Positions 43,253 through 52,009 of a DNA stretch of 64,000 nt are shown here, piece by piece. The DNA lies in NCBI RefSeq assembly GCF_014773245.1, contig NZ_JACWMX010000010.1, positions 1 through 64,000 on the forward strand, written 5' to 3'. The DNA comes from Mucilaginibacter glaciei (GTDB lineage: Bacteria; Bacteroidota; Bacteroidia; Sphingobacteriales; Sphingobacteriaceae). The notes beneath the pieces were generated by a model. That model saw nothing but the letters and a program-made list of their open reading frames with translations. It made no database searches and was not told the DNA's origin. The position numbers were made by a program, and so were the translations under genes. The stretch's first letter is position 1, and the number at the start of each line of letters is the position of its first letter.

Positions 43253-44359
43253 GTGGAAGAACAAGCAGCCCCCATTCGCCGAAAAATTATCCATATTGAT
43301 ATGGATGCCTTTTACGCATCGGTAGAGCAGCGTGATTTCCCGGAGTACCGCGGCAAGCCCCTAATTGTGGGCGGCCTGCCCGAAGGGCGTGGCGGCGTAG
43401 TAGCTACTGCAAGTTACGAAGCGCGTAAGTTTGGCATCCGCTCGGCTATGCCTTCTAAACAGGCGCTAAAACTTTGCCCACATGCTTTGTTTGTGCGGCC
43501 ACGTTTTGCCGCTTACAAAGAAGTATCGCAGCATATCCGCGAGATCTTTAGCCGCTACACCGACCTGATAGAGCCTCTCTCGTTAGACGAAGCCTACCTG
43601 GATGTCACCGAAGATAAGCGCAACATCGGCTCGGCGATTGACATCGCTAAAGAAATTAAGCAAGCCATTAAAGACGAGCTTAACCTTACGGCATCTGCAG
43701 GGGTATCGGTAAATAAGTTTGTGGCCAAGGTAGCGTCAGATATGCAAAAGCCCGACGGGTTGACGTTCATCGGCCCCTCGGCTATTGAAAGTTTTATTGA
43801 GAACTTGCCGGTTGAGAAATTTTATGGTGTTGGCCGCGTTACTTCTGATAAGATGAAACGCATGGGCCTGTTTACCGGTGCAGATTTAAAAAAGCTGAAC
43901 GAGGACGAAATGAGACGAAACTTCGGCAAGGCCGGCGGTTTTTACTACCGGATAGTGCGGGGGATTGACGACCGCCCCGTGCAGCCGCACCGCGAAACGA
44001 AATCGGTAGGGGCCGAAGACACTTTCTCCTACGACCTCACAACCGCCGAAGAAATGGAAGCTGAACTGGATAAAATTGCCGTATTGGTAAATGCCGGTCT
44101 AATAAAAAACCAGTTAAAGGGACGCACCGTTACGCTTAAAATAAAATACAGCGATTTTAGGCAGGTCACCCGCAGCCAATCGTTCAGCTATTTTATTGAC
44201 GATGAAGAAACCATTGCAGCCACCGCTAAAACCTTACTGGCCGCCACCGACCCGGATAACAGCAAAGTGCGGCTGCTGGGGATAACGCTTTCTAACTTCA
44301 CACCTATTGAGGTTAAGGTAAAGGGCGCGTCGGATCAGTTAAGATTGTTTGAGGAGTGA
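43253..44359 (+). CDS. dinB: DNA polymerase IV (Y-family)
   Basis: A 368-aa translesion polymerase. HIDMDAFYASVE at 14-25 (Asp16, Asp18) and SLDEAYLDV at 110-118 (Asp112, Glu113) give the catalytic carboxylates. HhH and little-finger domains follow, and the tail QLRLFEE is a sliding-clamp-binding motif. The start is GTG at 43253; the first ATG is inside the palm domain. It is SOS-type by family; no LexA box was recognised. Confidence 0.93.
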   Translation: MEEQAAPIRRKIIHIDMDAFYASVEQRDFPEYRGKPLIVGGLPEGRGGVVATASYEARKFGIRSAMPSKQALKLCPHALFVRPRFAAYKEVSQHIREIFSRYTDLIEPLSLDEAYLDVTEDKRNIGSAIDIAKEIKQAIKDELNLTASAGVSVNKFVAKVASDMQKPDGLTFIGPSAIESFIENLPVEKFYGVGRVTSDKMKRMGLFTGADLKKLNEDEMRRNFGKAGGFYYRIVRGIDDRPVQPHRETKSVGAEDTFSYDLTTAEEMEAELDKIAVLVNAGLIKNQLKGRTVTLKIKYSDFRQVTRSQSFSYFIDDEETIAATAKTLLAATDPDNSKVRLLGITLSNFTPIEVKVKGASDQLRLFEE

Positions 44360-44363
44360 AATT

Positions 44364-44945
44364 CTAATTAAACTTATAACCCACACCCAGCGTCCATAAC
44401 CGCTGGCGCTGGCCATAATTTTCGTTTATTTTGGTTAGGCCGCCTTCGTAACGGTAATCGATGGTGATATGGCCTACATCAATCCCCGCACCTGCCTGGA
44501 ATCCTAAGGTGCTTTTTCGGTAACTCCCAAAATCATTATACGCTCCGCTTACATTATCACTAAAGCTTTGGTTTTTATCTAAGACATAGCTGTAAACCGG
44601 CCCGGCCATTATCCGCACGTTAAGGTTGTCGCCGCCAAAGCCTTTTCCTATCAGTAAGGGTACATTAAGCGTAGTGAACTTTACCTTGCCTTCGGTACTT
44701 GTGCCGTTACTATTTTGGAAATCGAATTTACCGCCGCTGCCGCCCAGGTAAACTTCGGGCTGTAAATAAATGCTGTGGCCGAACCGGGCAAATATACCCG
44801 CCTGGTACCCCGTAACTGACGATTCTTTCAGGTTATCGGTGTTGATCCTCGAGAAATTGACCGCCCCTTTAATACCCAATGATTGCGCATTTGCGCCGGT
44901 TATTGCAGCCAATACAATGGCTAAGCTTAAAAATATGTTTTTCAT
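44364..44945 (-). CDS. outer-membrane beta-barrel (porin-like) protein
   Basis: A 193-aa protein with a signal peptide (about 1-20, ending ANAQ) and alternating hydrophobic/Gly strands ending in aromatic residues (LGVGYKFN at the C-terminus), as in the PorT/OmpW-like small barrels of Bacteroidota. Function is unknown. It is convergent with dinB, 4 nt away. Confidence 0.8.
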   Translation of the reverse strand: MKNIFLSLAIVLAAITGANAQSLGIKGAVNFSRINTDNLKESSVTGYQAGIFARFGHSIYLQPEVYLGGSGGKFDFQNSNGTSTEGKVKFTTLNVPLLIGKGFGGDNLNVRIMAGPVYSYVLDKNQSFSDNVSGAYNDFGSYRKSTLGFQAGAGIDVGHITIDYRYEGGLTKINENYGQRQRLWTLGVGYKFN

Positions 44946-45074
44946 GAGGTTATTGGTTTAGTTGGCTAATAATACAACGGTTAACAGGGCTGTATTTTAA
45001 AAGTTTAATGCAAGCCGCATATAAAACGTAACCTGCGCTGTATTTTTTATATTTTTGTTTAAATAATTTGTTCT

Positions 45075-45290
45075 ATGGCAGAGATCACTATCAGCAATAA
45101 AGATTGGGAGCGTATAAAAATTAAGGTTCAGCGTAAATATAACCATCTTACCGATGAACAGCTACAATATACCGAAGGGCAGGAAGATAACCTGATTGCC
45201 CGGATAATGGAGCTGGTGAACCGTAACCGCGAATACGTGGTGTTTACCCTTAAAAAAGCTTTGGTTAATATAGATAATAACCGCCTTTAA
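45075..45290 (+). CDS. small CsbD-like protein
   Basis: A 71-aa soluble protein. WERIKIKVQRKYNHLTDEQL followed by YTEGQEDNLIARI resembles the CsbD stress-protein domain (KxKxKxGxLTDDDL, GKEDELxGxL), though weakly. A TATTTTTG -7 box (about 45049-45056) lies just upstream. Function is unknown beyond association of CsbD with stress. Confidence 0.65.
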   Translation: MAEITISNKDWERIKIKVQRKYNHLTDEQLQYTEGQEDNLIARIMELVNRNREYVVFTLKKALVNIDNNRL

Positions 45291-45343
45291 AATCAGTTTA
45301 AAGACTATAAAAGCTTAAAGGCTTTTTGTAGTTTTATAATTCA

Positions 45344-47098
45344 ATGGGTGTAAGGATGTTAAAGGATAGCAAGATTGGTAAGAATTACAGGAAACCGGCT
45401 ATAGTTGCAGGCATGCTGGTATTGGCTACCGTTACCTGGGGTTTTAGCGACGATCTGTTCCAGATATCCAAAAACCTGGATGTTTTCGCCTCGGTTTACA
45501 AAGAGGTTAACATTAACTACGTTGATGATATCAATTCGGCCAAACTGGTCAAAACAGGGGTTGATGCGATGCTTGACGGACTTGACCCTTATACAGAGTT
45601 TGTACCCGAATCTGAAATTGAAGAATATAAGCTGCACTACGTAAGCACACAGTACGGCGGAATAGGCGCAAGCATATTTGCCCGAGATGGCAAGGTGTTT
45701 ATTTCTGACGTAGCAACAGGCTTCCCCGCGCAAAAGGCCGATATCCGCCAGGGTGATCAATTGGTCAAAATAAACAATATTGAACTGGCCGGTAAAAATA
45801 ACGACCAGGTGAGTGCCCTTTTAAAGGGATCTAAAGGCGCAGGCATCAAGCTTTTAATGAAGCGTGACAATGAAGCACCAATAGAGAAGAACCTGGTGCG
45901 CGACGAGATCAAACAACCCAATGTGGTATACTCGGGCATGGTTGATGGCAATATGGGTTACATAAAACTGAATAAGTTTTTAGAAAACTCGGCCGATGAA
46001 GTTACCAATTCGCTTATTGCATTGAAAAAAAATAACCCCAACGGGATCATATTGGATCTCCGGTCCAACGGCGGCGGTATTTTGCAGGAAGCTGTAAAAA
46101 TTGTTAACCTGTTTGTAGGTAAAGACGTTACCGTTGTATCGCAAAAGGGTAAAATAAAAGAAAAGAATTTCACCTATAACACGGTGAGTACCCCTGTAGA
46201 ACCTACCCTGCCATTGGTGGTGTTGGTAAACAGCCGCTCGGCTTCGGCATCAGAGATTGTTGCAGGTGCATTGCAGGACCTTGACCGCGCGATTGTTATT
46301 GGGCAGCGCAGTTATGGCAAGGGGCTGGTGCAGCAAACCTTTAACCTGCCTTATAATAGCCTGGTTAAAATTACAGTTGCCAAATATTACGTGCCGTCGG
46401 GCCGTTGTGTGCAGGCGCTGGATTATACGCACCGTAAAGATGACGGGAGCGTTATTAAAGTAGCCGATTCGCTGATACATGAGTACAAAACCAAAAATGG
46501 TCGTTCGGTTTATGACGGCAGCGGCATATACCCCGATATTTTTGTGAAGCAGGAGCGCTTTGCCAACGTAACTCAAACGCTGGTAAGTAAGCTGTTGATA
46601 TTTGACTATGCCACCCAGTACCGCAATACCCACCCAAAACCGATTGAGCCAAAACAGATAATCCTAACAGATGCGGAGTATAACGATTTTGTAAAATACC
46701 TTGCAGGTAAAAACTACACCTATAGCACCGTTACCGAAAAACTGCTGACCACCTTAAAGACAGAAGCTACCCGCGAAAAACAGTATGCCGAGATACAGGC
46801 CGAATATGACGCATTAAAAACAAAACTGGCTGCCACAAAACGCAACGACCTACAACTACATAAAGAGGAGATAAAACAGGTTTTAGAGAATGAAATAGCT
46901 TCGCGTTATTTTTATGAAAAAGGGCGTTACGAAACTAACTTTAAATACGATAAAGAGCTTGCCCAGGCTATTAAAACCATGCAAGACAAGCCGCAACTGG
47001 CATCGATATTAAAAGGTGAAGGTAACTTTAAAACCATTGGCAAGCCCGTACTGGCAATGGCCGGTAAAAAAGAACCTAAAGACACTGCAGACGAGTAA
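45344..47098 (+). CDS. S41-family C-terminal processing peptidase
   Basis: A 584-aa CtpA/Tsp-like protease: N-terminal signal anchor (about 15-35), PDZ domain (about 95-175) and the S41 domain with the catalytic Ser in SASASEI (about 302) and Lys in GQRSYGKG (about 327). The C-terminal ~190 residues are a helical extension typical of Bacteroidota S41 enzymes. It cuts proteins near their C-terminus in the periplasm. ATG at 45344 is used; ATG at 45356 is equally possible. Confidence 0.9.
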   Translation: MGVRMLKDSKIGKNYRKPAIVAGMLVLATVTWGFSDDLFQISKNLDVFASVYKEVNINYVDDINSAKLVKTGVDAMLDGLDPYTEFVPESEIEEYKLHYVSTQYGGIGASIFARDGKVFISDVATGFPAQKADIRQGDQLVKINNIELAGKNNDQVSALLKGSKGAGIKLLMKRDNEAPIEKNLVRDEIKQPNVVYSGMVDGNMGYIKLNKFLENSADEVTNSLIALKKNNPNGIILDLRSNGGGILQEAVKIVNLFVGKDVTVVSQKGKIKEKNFTYNTVSTPVEPTLPLVVLVNSRSASASEIVAGALQDLDRAIVIGQRSYGKGLVQQTFNLPYNSLVKITVAKYYVPSGRCVQALDYTHRKDDGSVIKVADSLIHEYKTKNGRSVYDGSGIYPDIFVKQERFANVTQTLVSKLLIFDYATQYRNTHPKPIEPKQIILTDAEYNDFVKYLAGKNYTYSTVTEKLLTTLKTEATREKQYAEIQAEYDALKTKLAATKRNDLQLHKEEIKQVLENEIASRYFYEKGRYETNFKYDKELAQAIKTMQDKPQLASILKGEGNFKTIGKPVLAMAGKKEPKDTADE

Positions 47099-47274
47099 GC
47101 TTGTAGGGGCACTAAAGTTAATATAGAAGACTTTTATTTTTATCCCCACTTGGTCTTGTTTCCTGATTCTCATCATCTTAATTTGTGCCTCTTCACGTGT
47201 AACATCACTGCTACACCAGCGTTTGGTTAAACTTTAACCGATAATGATTGTCATACCTACCAAACAACACAATT

Positions 47275-47841
47275 ATGAAAAAGATATTAATTACCGCCGC
47301 CATATTCGTTAGCCTTTTAACAGTTAAACAGGCCAATGCACAAATAAGCTTTAGCCTTAATATAGGCAGCCAGCCGGCTTGGGGCCCCGTAGGTTATGAT
47401 CATGCAGATTATTATTACATGCCCGATATAGATACCTATTATGATGTGCCCGCACATCAGTATGTATATTTAGAAAACAACAACTGGGTACGCCGGGCGT
47501 CATTGCCGCCACGCTACAGTAATTACAACCTGTATAATGGTTACAAAGTAGTGGTAAACGAACGGAGCCCCTGGTTACGTAACAATGTTTACCGTACTAA
47601 ATATGCCGGTTATAAGGGACGCACCGGTCAAACCGTAATCCGCGACAGCCGCGATGTAAAATACCGTAACCACTGGACTGGTAACGGAAATGGTAACGAC
47701 CGTAGAGAGATCCGTAACGACCGCAGGGAAGTACGTGATGACAAGAGAGAAGTGCGCCAAGACAGAAAAGACCTGCGCGACGACAGGAAAGATAACCGCC
47801 AAGACCGTAAAGACGATAAAAGAGGCCACGGCCGCCCATAA
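47275..47841 (+). CDS. secreted protein with Asp/Arg-rich C-terminal repeats
   Basis: A 188-aa exported protein: signal peptide about 1-22 (NANA), a Tyr-rich middle (about 25-120), then a tail (about 140-188) of near-heptad repeats DRREIRN, DRREVRD, DKREVRQ, DRKDLRD, DRKDNRQ, DRKDDKR. Such alternating-charge helices are common in small Bacteroidota exported proteins of unknown role. ATG at 47275 opens the signal peptide; the in-frame start at 47248 adds nine residues. Confidence 0.7.
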   Translation: MKKILITAAIFVSLLTVKQANAQISFSLNIGSQPAWGPVGYDHADYYYMPDIDTYYDVPAHQYVYLENNNWVRRASLPPRYSNYNLYNGYKVVVNERSPWLRNNVYRTKYAGYKGRTGQTVIRDSRDVKYRNHWTGNGNGNDRREIRNDRREVRDDKREVRQDRKDLRDDRKDNRQDRKDDKRGHGRP

Positions 47842-47852
47842 CAAAAGGTTAA

Positions 47853-47905
47853 TATTATAGATAAAAAGAGCAGGCTCCCGACAAGGAACCTGCTCTTTCT
47901 ATAAT
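47853..47905. terminator. hairpin terminator between convergent genes
   Basis: AAAGAGCAGG (47865-47874) and CCTGCTCTTT (47889-47898) form a 10-bp stem, extended by ATTATAG/CTATAAT outside. It lies between the repeat protein and the leftward histidine kinase gene. Confidence 0.8.
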
Positions 47906-47945
47906 AGCGTATCAGCATTAGATATATCATCTAATGAGGCATCAC

Positions 47946-50249
47946 TTAGAAGATCCGGTTCTTTATCCGGTTAATCATTTCATACAACTCGTTAACATTG
48001 AAAGGTTTACTCAGACCGTCGTTCATGCCACTGGCTAAAATAGTTTCTCGTACATCAGCAAGTACGTTGGCCGTAAGGGCAATAATGGGCATGTCGGCGT
48101 AACGCTGCTCGGGCAGGTTACGAATAGCCCGTGTTGTTTCATATCCATCCATTACCGGCATTTGTACATCCATCAATACCAGGTTGTAGTTTTTTAATTT
48201 AACCATGGTTAAGGCTATCTCTCCATTTTCTGCAACATCGCACTCGGCTCCCCATTGTTGCAAGTAACGTTTTAGCAGCATCACATTTAAGGGGTTGTCT
48301 TCGGTTATCAAAATGCTTAGTCCCTTTAATGTGCCTGTCAGTTTCTTTGCATCCACCGCTGTTTCTTTGGCCATCGCGGGGCGGCCTTTTGGGAACATGA
48401 GCGTGAAAGAAAATACAGAACCCTCGCCTGGTTCGCTTTGTACTGTAATTTTGCCTCCCATTAACTCGGCAAGGCGCTGGCAAATAGCCAACCCTAAACC
48501 AGTGCCCCCATATTGCCGCGTGGTTTCTGAACTGGCCTGGGTAAAAAGTTGAAAAATATAAGCCTGTTTATCCCCGGGAATGCCTATCCCGCTATCCTTA
48601 ACAGCAAAGTTCAGTTCGACCATTCCCGAATCTTCGCGCAATACTTTTACAACGATAGTTATTTTACCGGTGGCAGTAAACTTAATGGCATTATTAACCA
48701 GGTTAGTAATTATTTGCCCAAGCCGTACCGGGTCGCCAATGATCAATCCCGGCACTCTGCTATCGTAGTTTACAATAAATGAAAGCCGCTTATCATTTGT
48801 GAATGGCTTGTTTGTAGCATAGATGTTCTGAATAAGTTCGCCCAGGTCAAAAGCCACGTTCTCCAGTTCAATTTTGCCTTCCTCGGCTTTGCTCAGGCTT
48901 AAAATATCATTGATGATAACCATCAGGTTATCTGCCGAAAATTTTAACGGTTTCAGATATTCTAATTGATCGGGCCGCGGGTCGTTCAGCAACAAATTGG
49001 TAAAACCTATCACGGCATTCATCGGCGTACGGATCTCGTGGCTCATAACCGACAGGAACCTGGACTTAGCTAAAACCGCCTCTTCGGCCAGGTCACGGGC
49101 CCTTATCAATTCCTCTTTTACCAGTTTACGCTCGGTAATTAATTCGGTAAACATAATAATGCCACCAACAACGCCGGGGGCTTCAAACCACGGGCGAATT
49201 TCCCATCGCAGCCACTCCTGCTTACCATCGCGGCGTATAAAACTATCCTCTTCTATTTTGATCACTTCACCGGCAAGGCCGCGTTTCAAGTATTCGCGCC
49301 AAACATCGGGTATCTCAAAAAAAACGTCGTAATGGCTTTTACCGATGATGGTGGTTACATCCAGTTTGTAGGAGGCCATCCAAATGTGGCTGGCCGCCAT
49401 GTAGCGCATTTCCCTGTCAAACATGGCTATTGATACCGGTGCTGCGTTTATAAATTTTTCGAGTTGCTGGTTCTTTGTTGCCAGGCGTTCCTGATCCTGC
49501 TTATGATTGGTAATATCCTGAAAGATTCCGTTCAGGCGTACGCATTTACCGTTTTTAAACTCGGGCTGGCCAATTGTACGGGTCCATCTCTCCTCGCCGC
49601 GGGTATTTATTATCCGCAGTTCTAAATCATATGTTTTACCCTCCGTAACAGCCTCTACAAAAGCTTGTTTCAGGCTATCCCTATCGAAGCCTTCCTTAAA
49701 AAATGTTGTTGCGCTTGTACGTTCAGGCACAAAACTTTCCGGCACACCAAATATTTGCCGGGTAACACCCGACCATGTAACCTGTTCGGTAGCCATATCC
49801 AGTTCCCAGCCCCCAACCATAGCCACCTGCGTAGTTTTGTCCAAAAAATCCTTTAGCCGGAGTATTTCTTTCTCCGCTTCTTTTTGGGCGGTTATATTGA
49901 TGTAGATGATCCGCATGGATAGCGGCTCGTTATAAACGTTCCACTTGATCACCTTTCCGGTAAATAAAAAATATTCTGTTTTGCCGTGCAGGTTTAAAAA
50001 GCGCACCTCTTGGGCAAATACAACCTGGCCGCGGCTTTTAACATGGTTTTGCAAACTGATGAGGAATTGCTGTTTGTCGCTATCGGGCACTTTCACCTGC
50101 CAATCGGGATCTGTAGCGAGTTCGGTTTCTGAATATCCCAGCGCACGCAATAAAGCAGGATTGCTGAAAGGCACCTGCCCTGTCATATCCCATTCCCAAT
50201 AACCGGTTTGGTAATTATCCTGAATATTTGGCTGACCGGCTACATACAT
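47946..50249 (-). CDS. hybrid sensor histidine kinase/response regulator with three PAS domains
   Basis: A 767-aa protein without membrane segments, so a cytoplasmic sensor. Three PAS/PAC units occupy about 15-125, 132-248 and 258-378; the HisKA domain has MSHEIRTPMNAVIGF (phospho-His about 403); HATPase_c has the N and G boxes LVNNAIKFT, DSGIGIP and GGTGLGL (about 500-625); a receiver domain with LMDVQMPVMDG (phospho-Asp about 695) ends the protein. No regulator or output gene is adjacent, so it is an orphan hybrid kinase whose signal is not known. Confidence 0.9.
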   Translation of the reverse strand: MYVAGQPNIQDNYQTGYWEWDMTGQVPFSNPALLRALGYSETELATDPDWQVKVPDSDKQQFLISLQNHVKSRGQVVFAQEVRFLNLHGKTEYFLFTGKVIKWNVYNEPLSMRIIYINITAQKEAEKEILRLKDFLDKTTQVAMVGGWELDMATEQVTWSGVTRQIFGVPESFVPERTSATTFFKEGFDRDSLKQAFVEAVTEGKTYDLELRIINTRGEERWTRTIGQPEFKNGKCVRLNGIFQDITNHKQDQERLATKNQQLEKFINAAPVSIAMFDREMRYMAASHIWMASYKLDVTTIIGKSHYDVFFEIPDVWREYLKRGLAGEVIKIEEDSFIRRDGKQEWLRWEIRPWFEAPGVVGGIIMFTELITERKLVKEELIRARDLAEEAVLAKSRFLSVMSHEIRTPMNAVIGFTNLLLNDPRPDQLEYLKPLKFSADNLMVIINDILSLSKAEEGKIELENVAFDLGELIQNIYATNKPFTNDKRLSFIVNYDSRVPGLIIGDPVRLGQIITNLVNNAIKFTATGKITIVVKVLREDSGMVELNFAVKDSGIGIPGDKQAYIFQLFTQASSETTRQYGGTGLGLAICQRLAELMGGKITVQSEPGEGSVFSFTLMFPKGRPAMAKETAVDAKKLTGTLKGLSILITEDNPLNVMLLKRYLQQWGAECDVAENGEIALTMVKLKNYNLVLMDVQMPVMDGYETTRAIRNLPEQRYADMPIIALTANVLADVRETILASGMNDGLSKPFNVNELYEMINRIKNRIF

Positions 50250-50329
50250 TTGCTTACAAGAGAATTATATAATTGCAAGTTAATATTTTAGTTGATAAAG
50301 CCAATGATTTGCAAGCGGGTGAAATCAAC

Positions 50330-50941
50330 TTATTTTCCTAATAAACCATTCATCAATGCTTTCCACTGCGGTAACGACAAGCCTTCCCGGGCAGATAAGG
50401 CTATAATGGTGTTACGCACTGTATCAAACAGGCCGGTGTTAGTAGTGTTGGCAACCTCGTTGCGCCCACGCGCGGCCGCACTTATATGATTTAAATAGCG
50501 CTCTATCACAAACGTAACCGTAGAATGGTGGCCGAAAAAATGGGCTATGGCCTTGTCCGGGTTTTTTGGATTGGCTACCGGCCTTGCGGTCATGGTGATG
50601 TATTCCGTTTCTGTAAATTCATCTGTGTTATCGTCCATTGCTTCAATGCGTACCCACTCATAGCCGCCCCCGGCTGCAGAACCTGGCCCCGGCAAATCTA
50701 TCCGTATCAGGTCGCCAACTTCGGCAAATTTGTATACTTCGTTACCCATGCTGTCAGTAAGCGCAAAGTTAGCGGATAAGAGCCCGGCATATTCGTGCCA
50801 TTTTGTTACATCCTTTAACCTGCTTTTAACCGCTAAAAAAACATGATGGGCTTCGGCAGTGTTTGCCGCATCAAAAAATTCAATAACATCTATTTGCTGC
50901 CCTTCTGTTTGCTCGGGTATGCTTTCATTAGCCTTATTCAT
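50330..50941 (-). CDS. uncharacterised soluble protein
   Basis: A 203-aa protein I do not recognise. It has no signal peptide or membrane segment. The middle (about 60-145) is beta-rich with GDLIRIDLPGPGSAAGGGYEWV; the last ~60 residues are helical. It is transcribed toward the hybrid kinase gene with an 80-nt gap. Confidence 0.6.
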   Translation of the reverse strand: MNKANESIPEQTEGQQIDVIEFFDAANTAEAHHVFLAVKSRLKDVTKWHEYAGLLSANFALTDSMGNEVYKFAEVGDLIRIDLPGPGSAAGGGYEWVRIEAMDDNTDEFTETEYITMTARPVANPKNPDKAIAHFFGHHSTVTFVIERYLNHISAAARGRNEVANTTNTGLFDTVRNTIIALSAREGLSLPQWKALMNGLLGK

Positions 50942-51060
50942 GGTAACTGTTTATTATTCAACAAGGTTAAAGCCATACTGTTTGTTGCAGGGTTATATTC
51001 CTATTATGTTTAACGGTTAAATATCAGTTAGGTTACGAGCTATTATATTGAATTAAATGC

Positions 51061-51090
51061 TTGATTTTTAACTAAAAGCAACTACTTTTA
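51061..51090 (+). promoter_or_regulatory. Bacteroidota-type promoter of the 51.1-kb gene
   Basis: A TTG box at 51061-51063 region followed after about 19 nt by TACTTTTA (7 of 8 to TAnnTTTG), ending about 27 nt before the ATG at 51117. Confidence 0.45.
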
Positions 51091-51116
51091 TACCGCCAAT
51101 TATTTCTGACCGATAA

Positions 51117-51881
51117 ATGAACTGTACTTTTTTTAAAAAGCTGCCGGCTTGCCTGTTGTTTGCCTGCGCGGCTTTAGTAGCCAGGGGGCAAAACCTGCAA
51201 GCAGATACCGACCAGCGACAAGTTGTTTTTGATAACACGATATCTACTTACTTAACTGCAGCCGCCGGTGACGATGCACGCCTGTACAGCGGGGCCGAAT
51301 ACCGTTTTTATGATGCCAACATTAAGGGAAACGCCTATTATGCTAATGTAAGTGACTTTGCACCCGGCAATATTGAATATGATGGTTTTACCTACAAAAG
51401 TGTGCCCGTACTGTATGATGTTTATAAGGATTTGGTGGTAATGCAATTACCTCATAAATCTGCCGGTGTAAGCTTGGTTAGCAAACGTGTACAAAGCTTT
51501 GACTGGGTGGGGCACCACTTTGTTTATGTAGATACGGATACTTTAGCCAAAGGCAAAGGTATTAACGCCGGCTTTTATGATGAGCTTTATAATGGCAAAT
51601 GCCAGATATTGGCCAGGCATTCAAAAAGCATTGTTAACTTATCAGACAGTAACCCGTCTGTACAGGCGTACTTTAGTGTTAAAAAAGAAATCTTTATAAA
51701 AAAAGGCGGTACTTATACCAACGTTAATAGCCAAGGCGACCTTCTGGAAGTATTTAAGGATAAAAAGAAAGAGCTGATGCAGTACATCAGCAATAACCAG
51801 ATCAAATTTAAGGGCGATCCGGAACAGGCCATTTTGAAAATAACGGCTTATTACGAGAGCCTGGCGGTAAAGGGTATCTAA
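51117..51881 (+). CDS. uncharacterised secreted protein
   Basis: A 254-aa exported protein: signal peptide about 1-24 (cleaved after ARG or GQ), a mixed alpha/beta body with Tyr-rich strands, and a helical Lys-rich end (FKDKKKELMQYISNNQ). No family is recognised. It is monocistronic with a strong terminator. Confidence 0.6.
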   Translation: MNCTFFKKLPACLLFACAALVARGQNLQADTDQRQVVFDNTISTYLTAAAGDDARLYSGAEYRFYDANIKGNAYYANVSDFAPGNIEYDGFTYKSVPVLYDVYKDLVVMQLPHKSAGVSLVSKRVQSFDWVGHHFVYVDTDTLAKGKGINAGFYDELYNGKCQILARHSKSIVNLSDSNPSVQAYFSVKKEIFIKKGGTYTNVNSQGDLLEVFKDKKKELMQYISNNQIKFKGDPEQAILKITAYYESLAVKGI

Positions 51882-51931
51882 CACTTATTTTAATTAGGTA
51901 AAGCGAAGGAGAGATATTTTCCGATACATAC

Positions 51932-51969
51932 AGAAAGAGCGCAGGGAGATAAAACCCTGCGCTCTTTCT
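51932..51969. terminator. rho-independent terminator between convergent genes
   Basis: A 15-bp perfect stem (51932-51946 / 51955-51969) with an 8-nt loop. It ends the secreted-protein gene and may also serve the leftward xylose operon, which stops at 52010. Confidence 0.85.
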
Positions 51970-52009
51970 ATTTATTGCAATGTGTCTTTATCCGCCAGCA
52001 TCTACTCTG

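Noticed and set aside
47690..47825. DNA repeats of GACCGTAGAGAGATC type as a CRISPR or minisatellite
   Set aside because: They encode the DRR/DRK protein repeats in one frame; there are no unique spacers.
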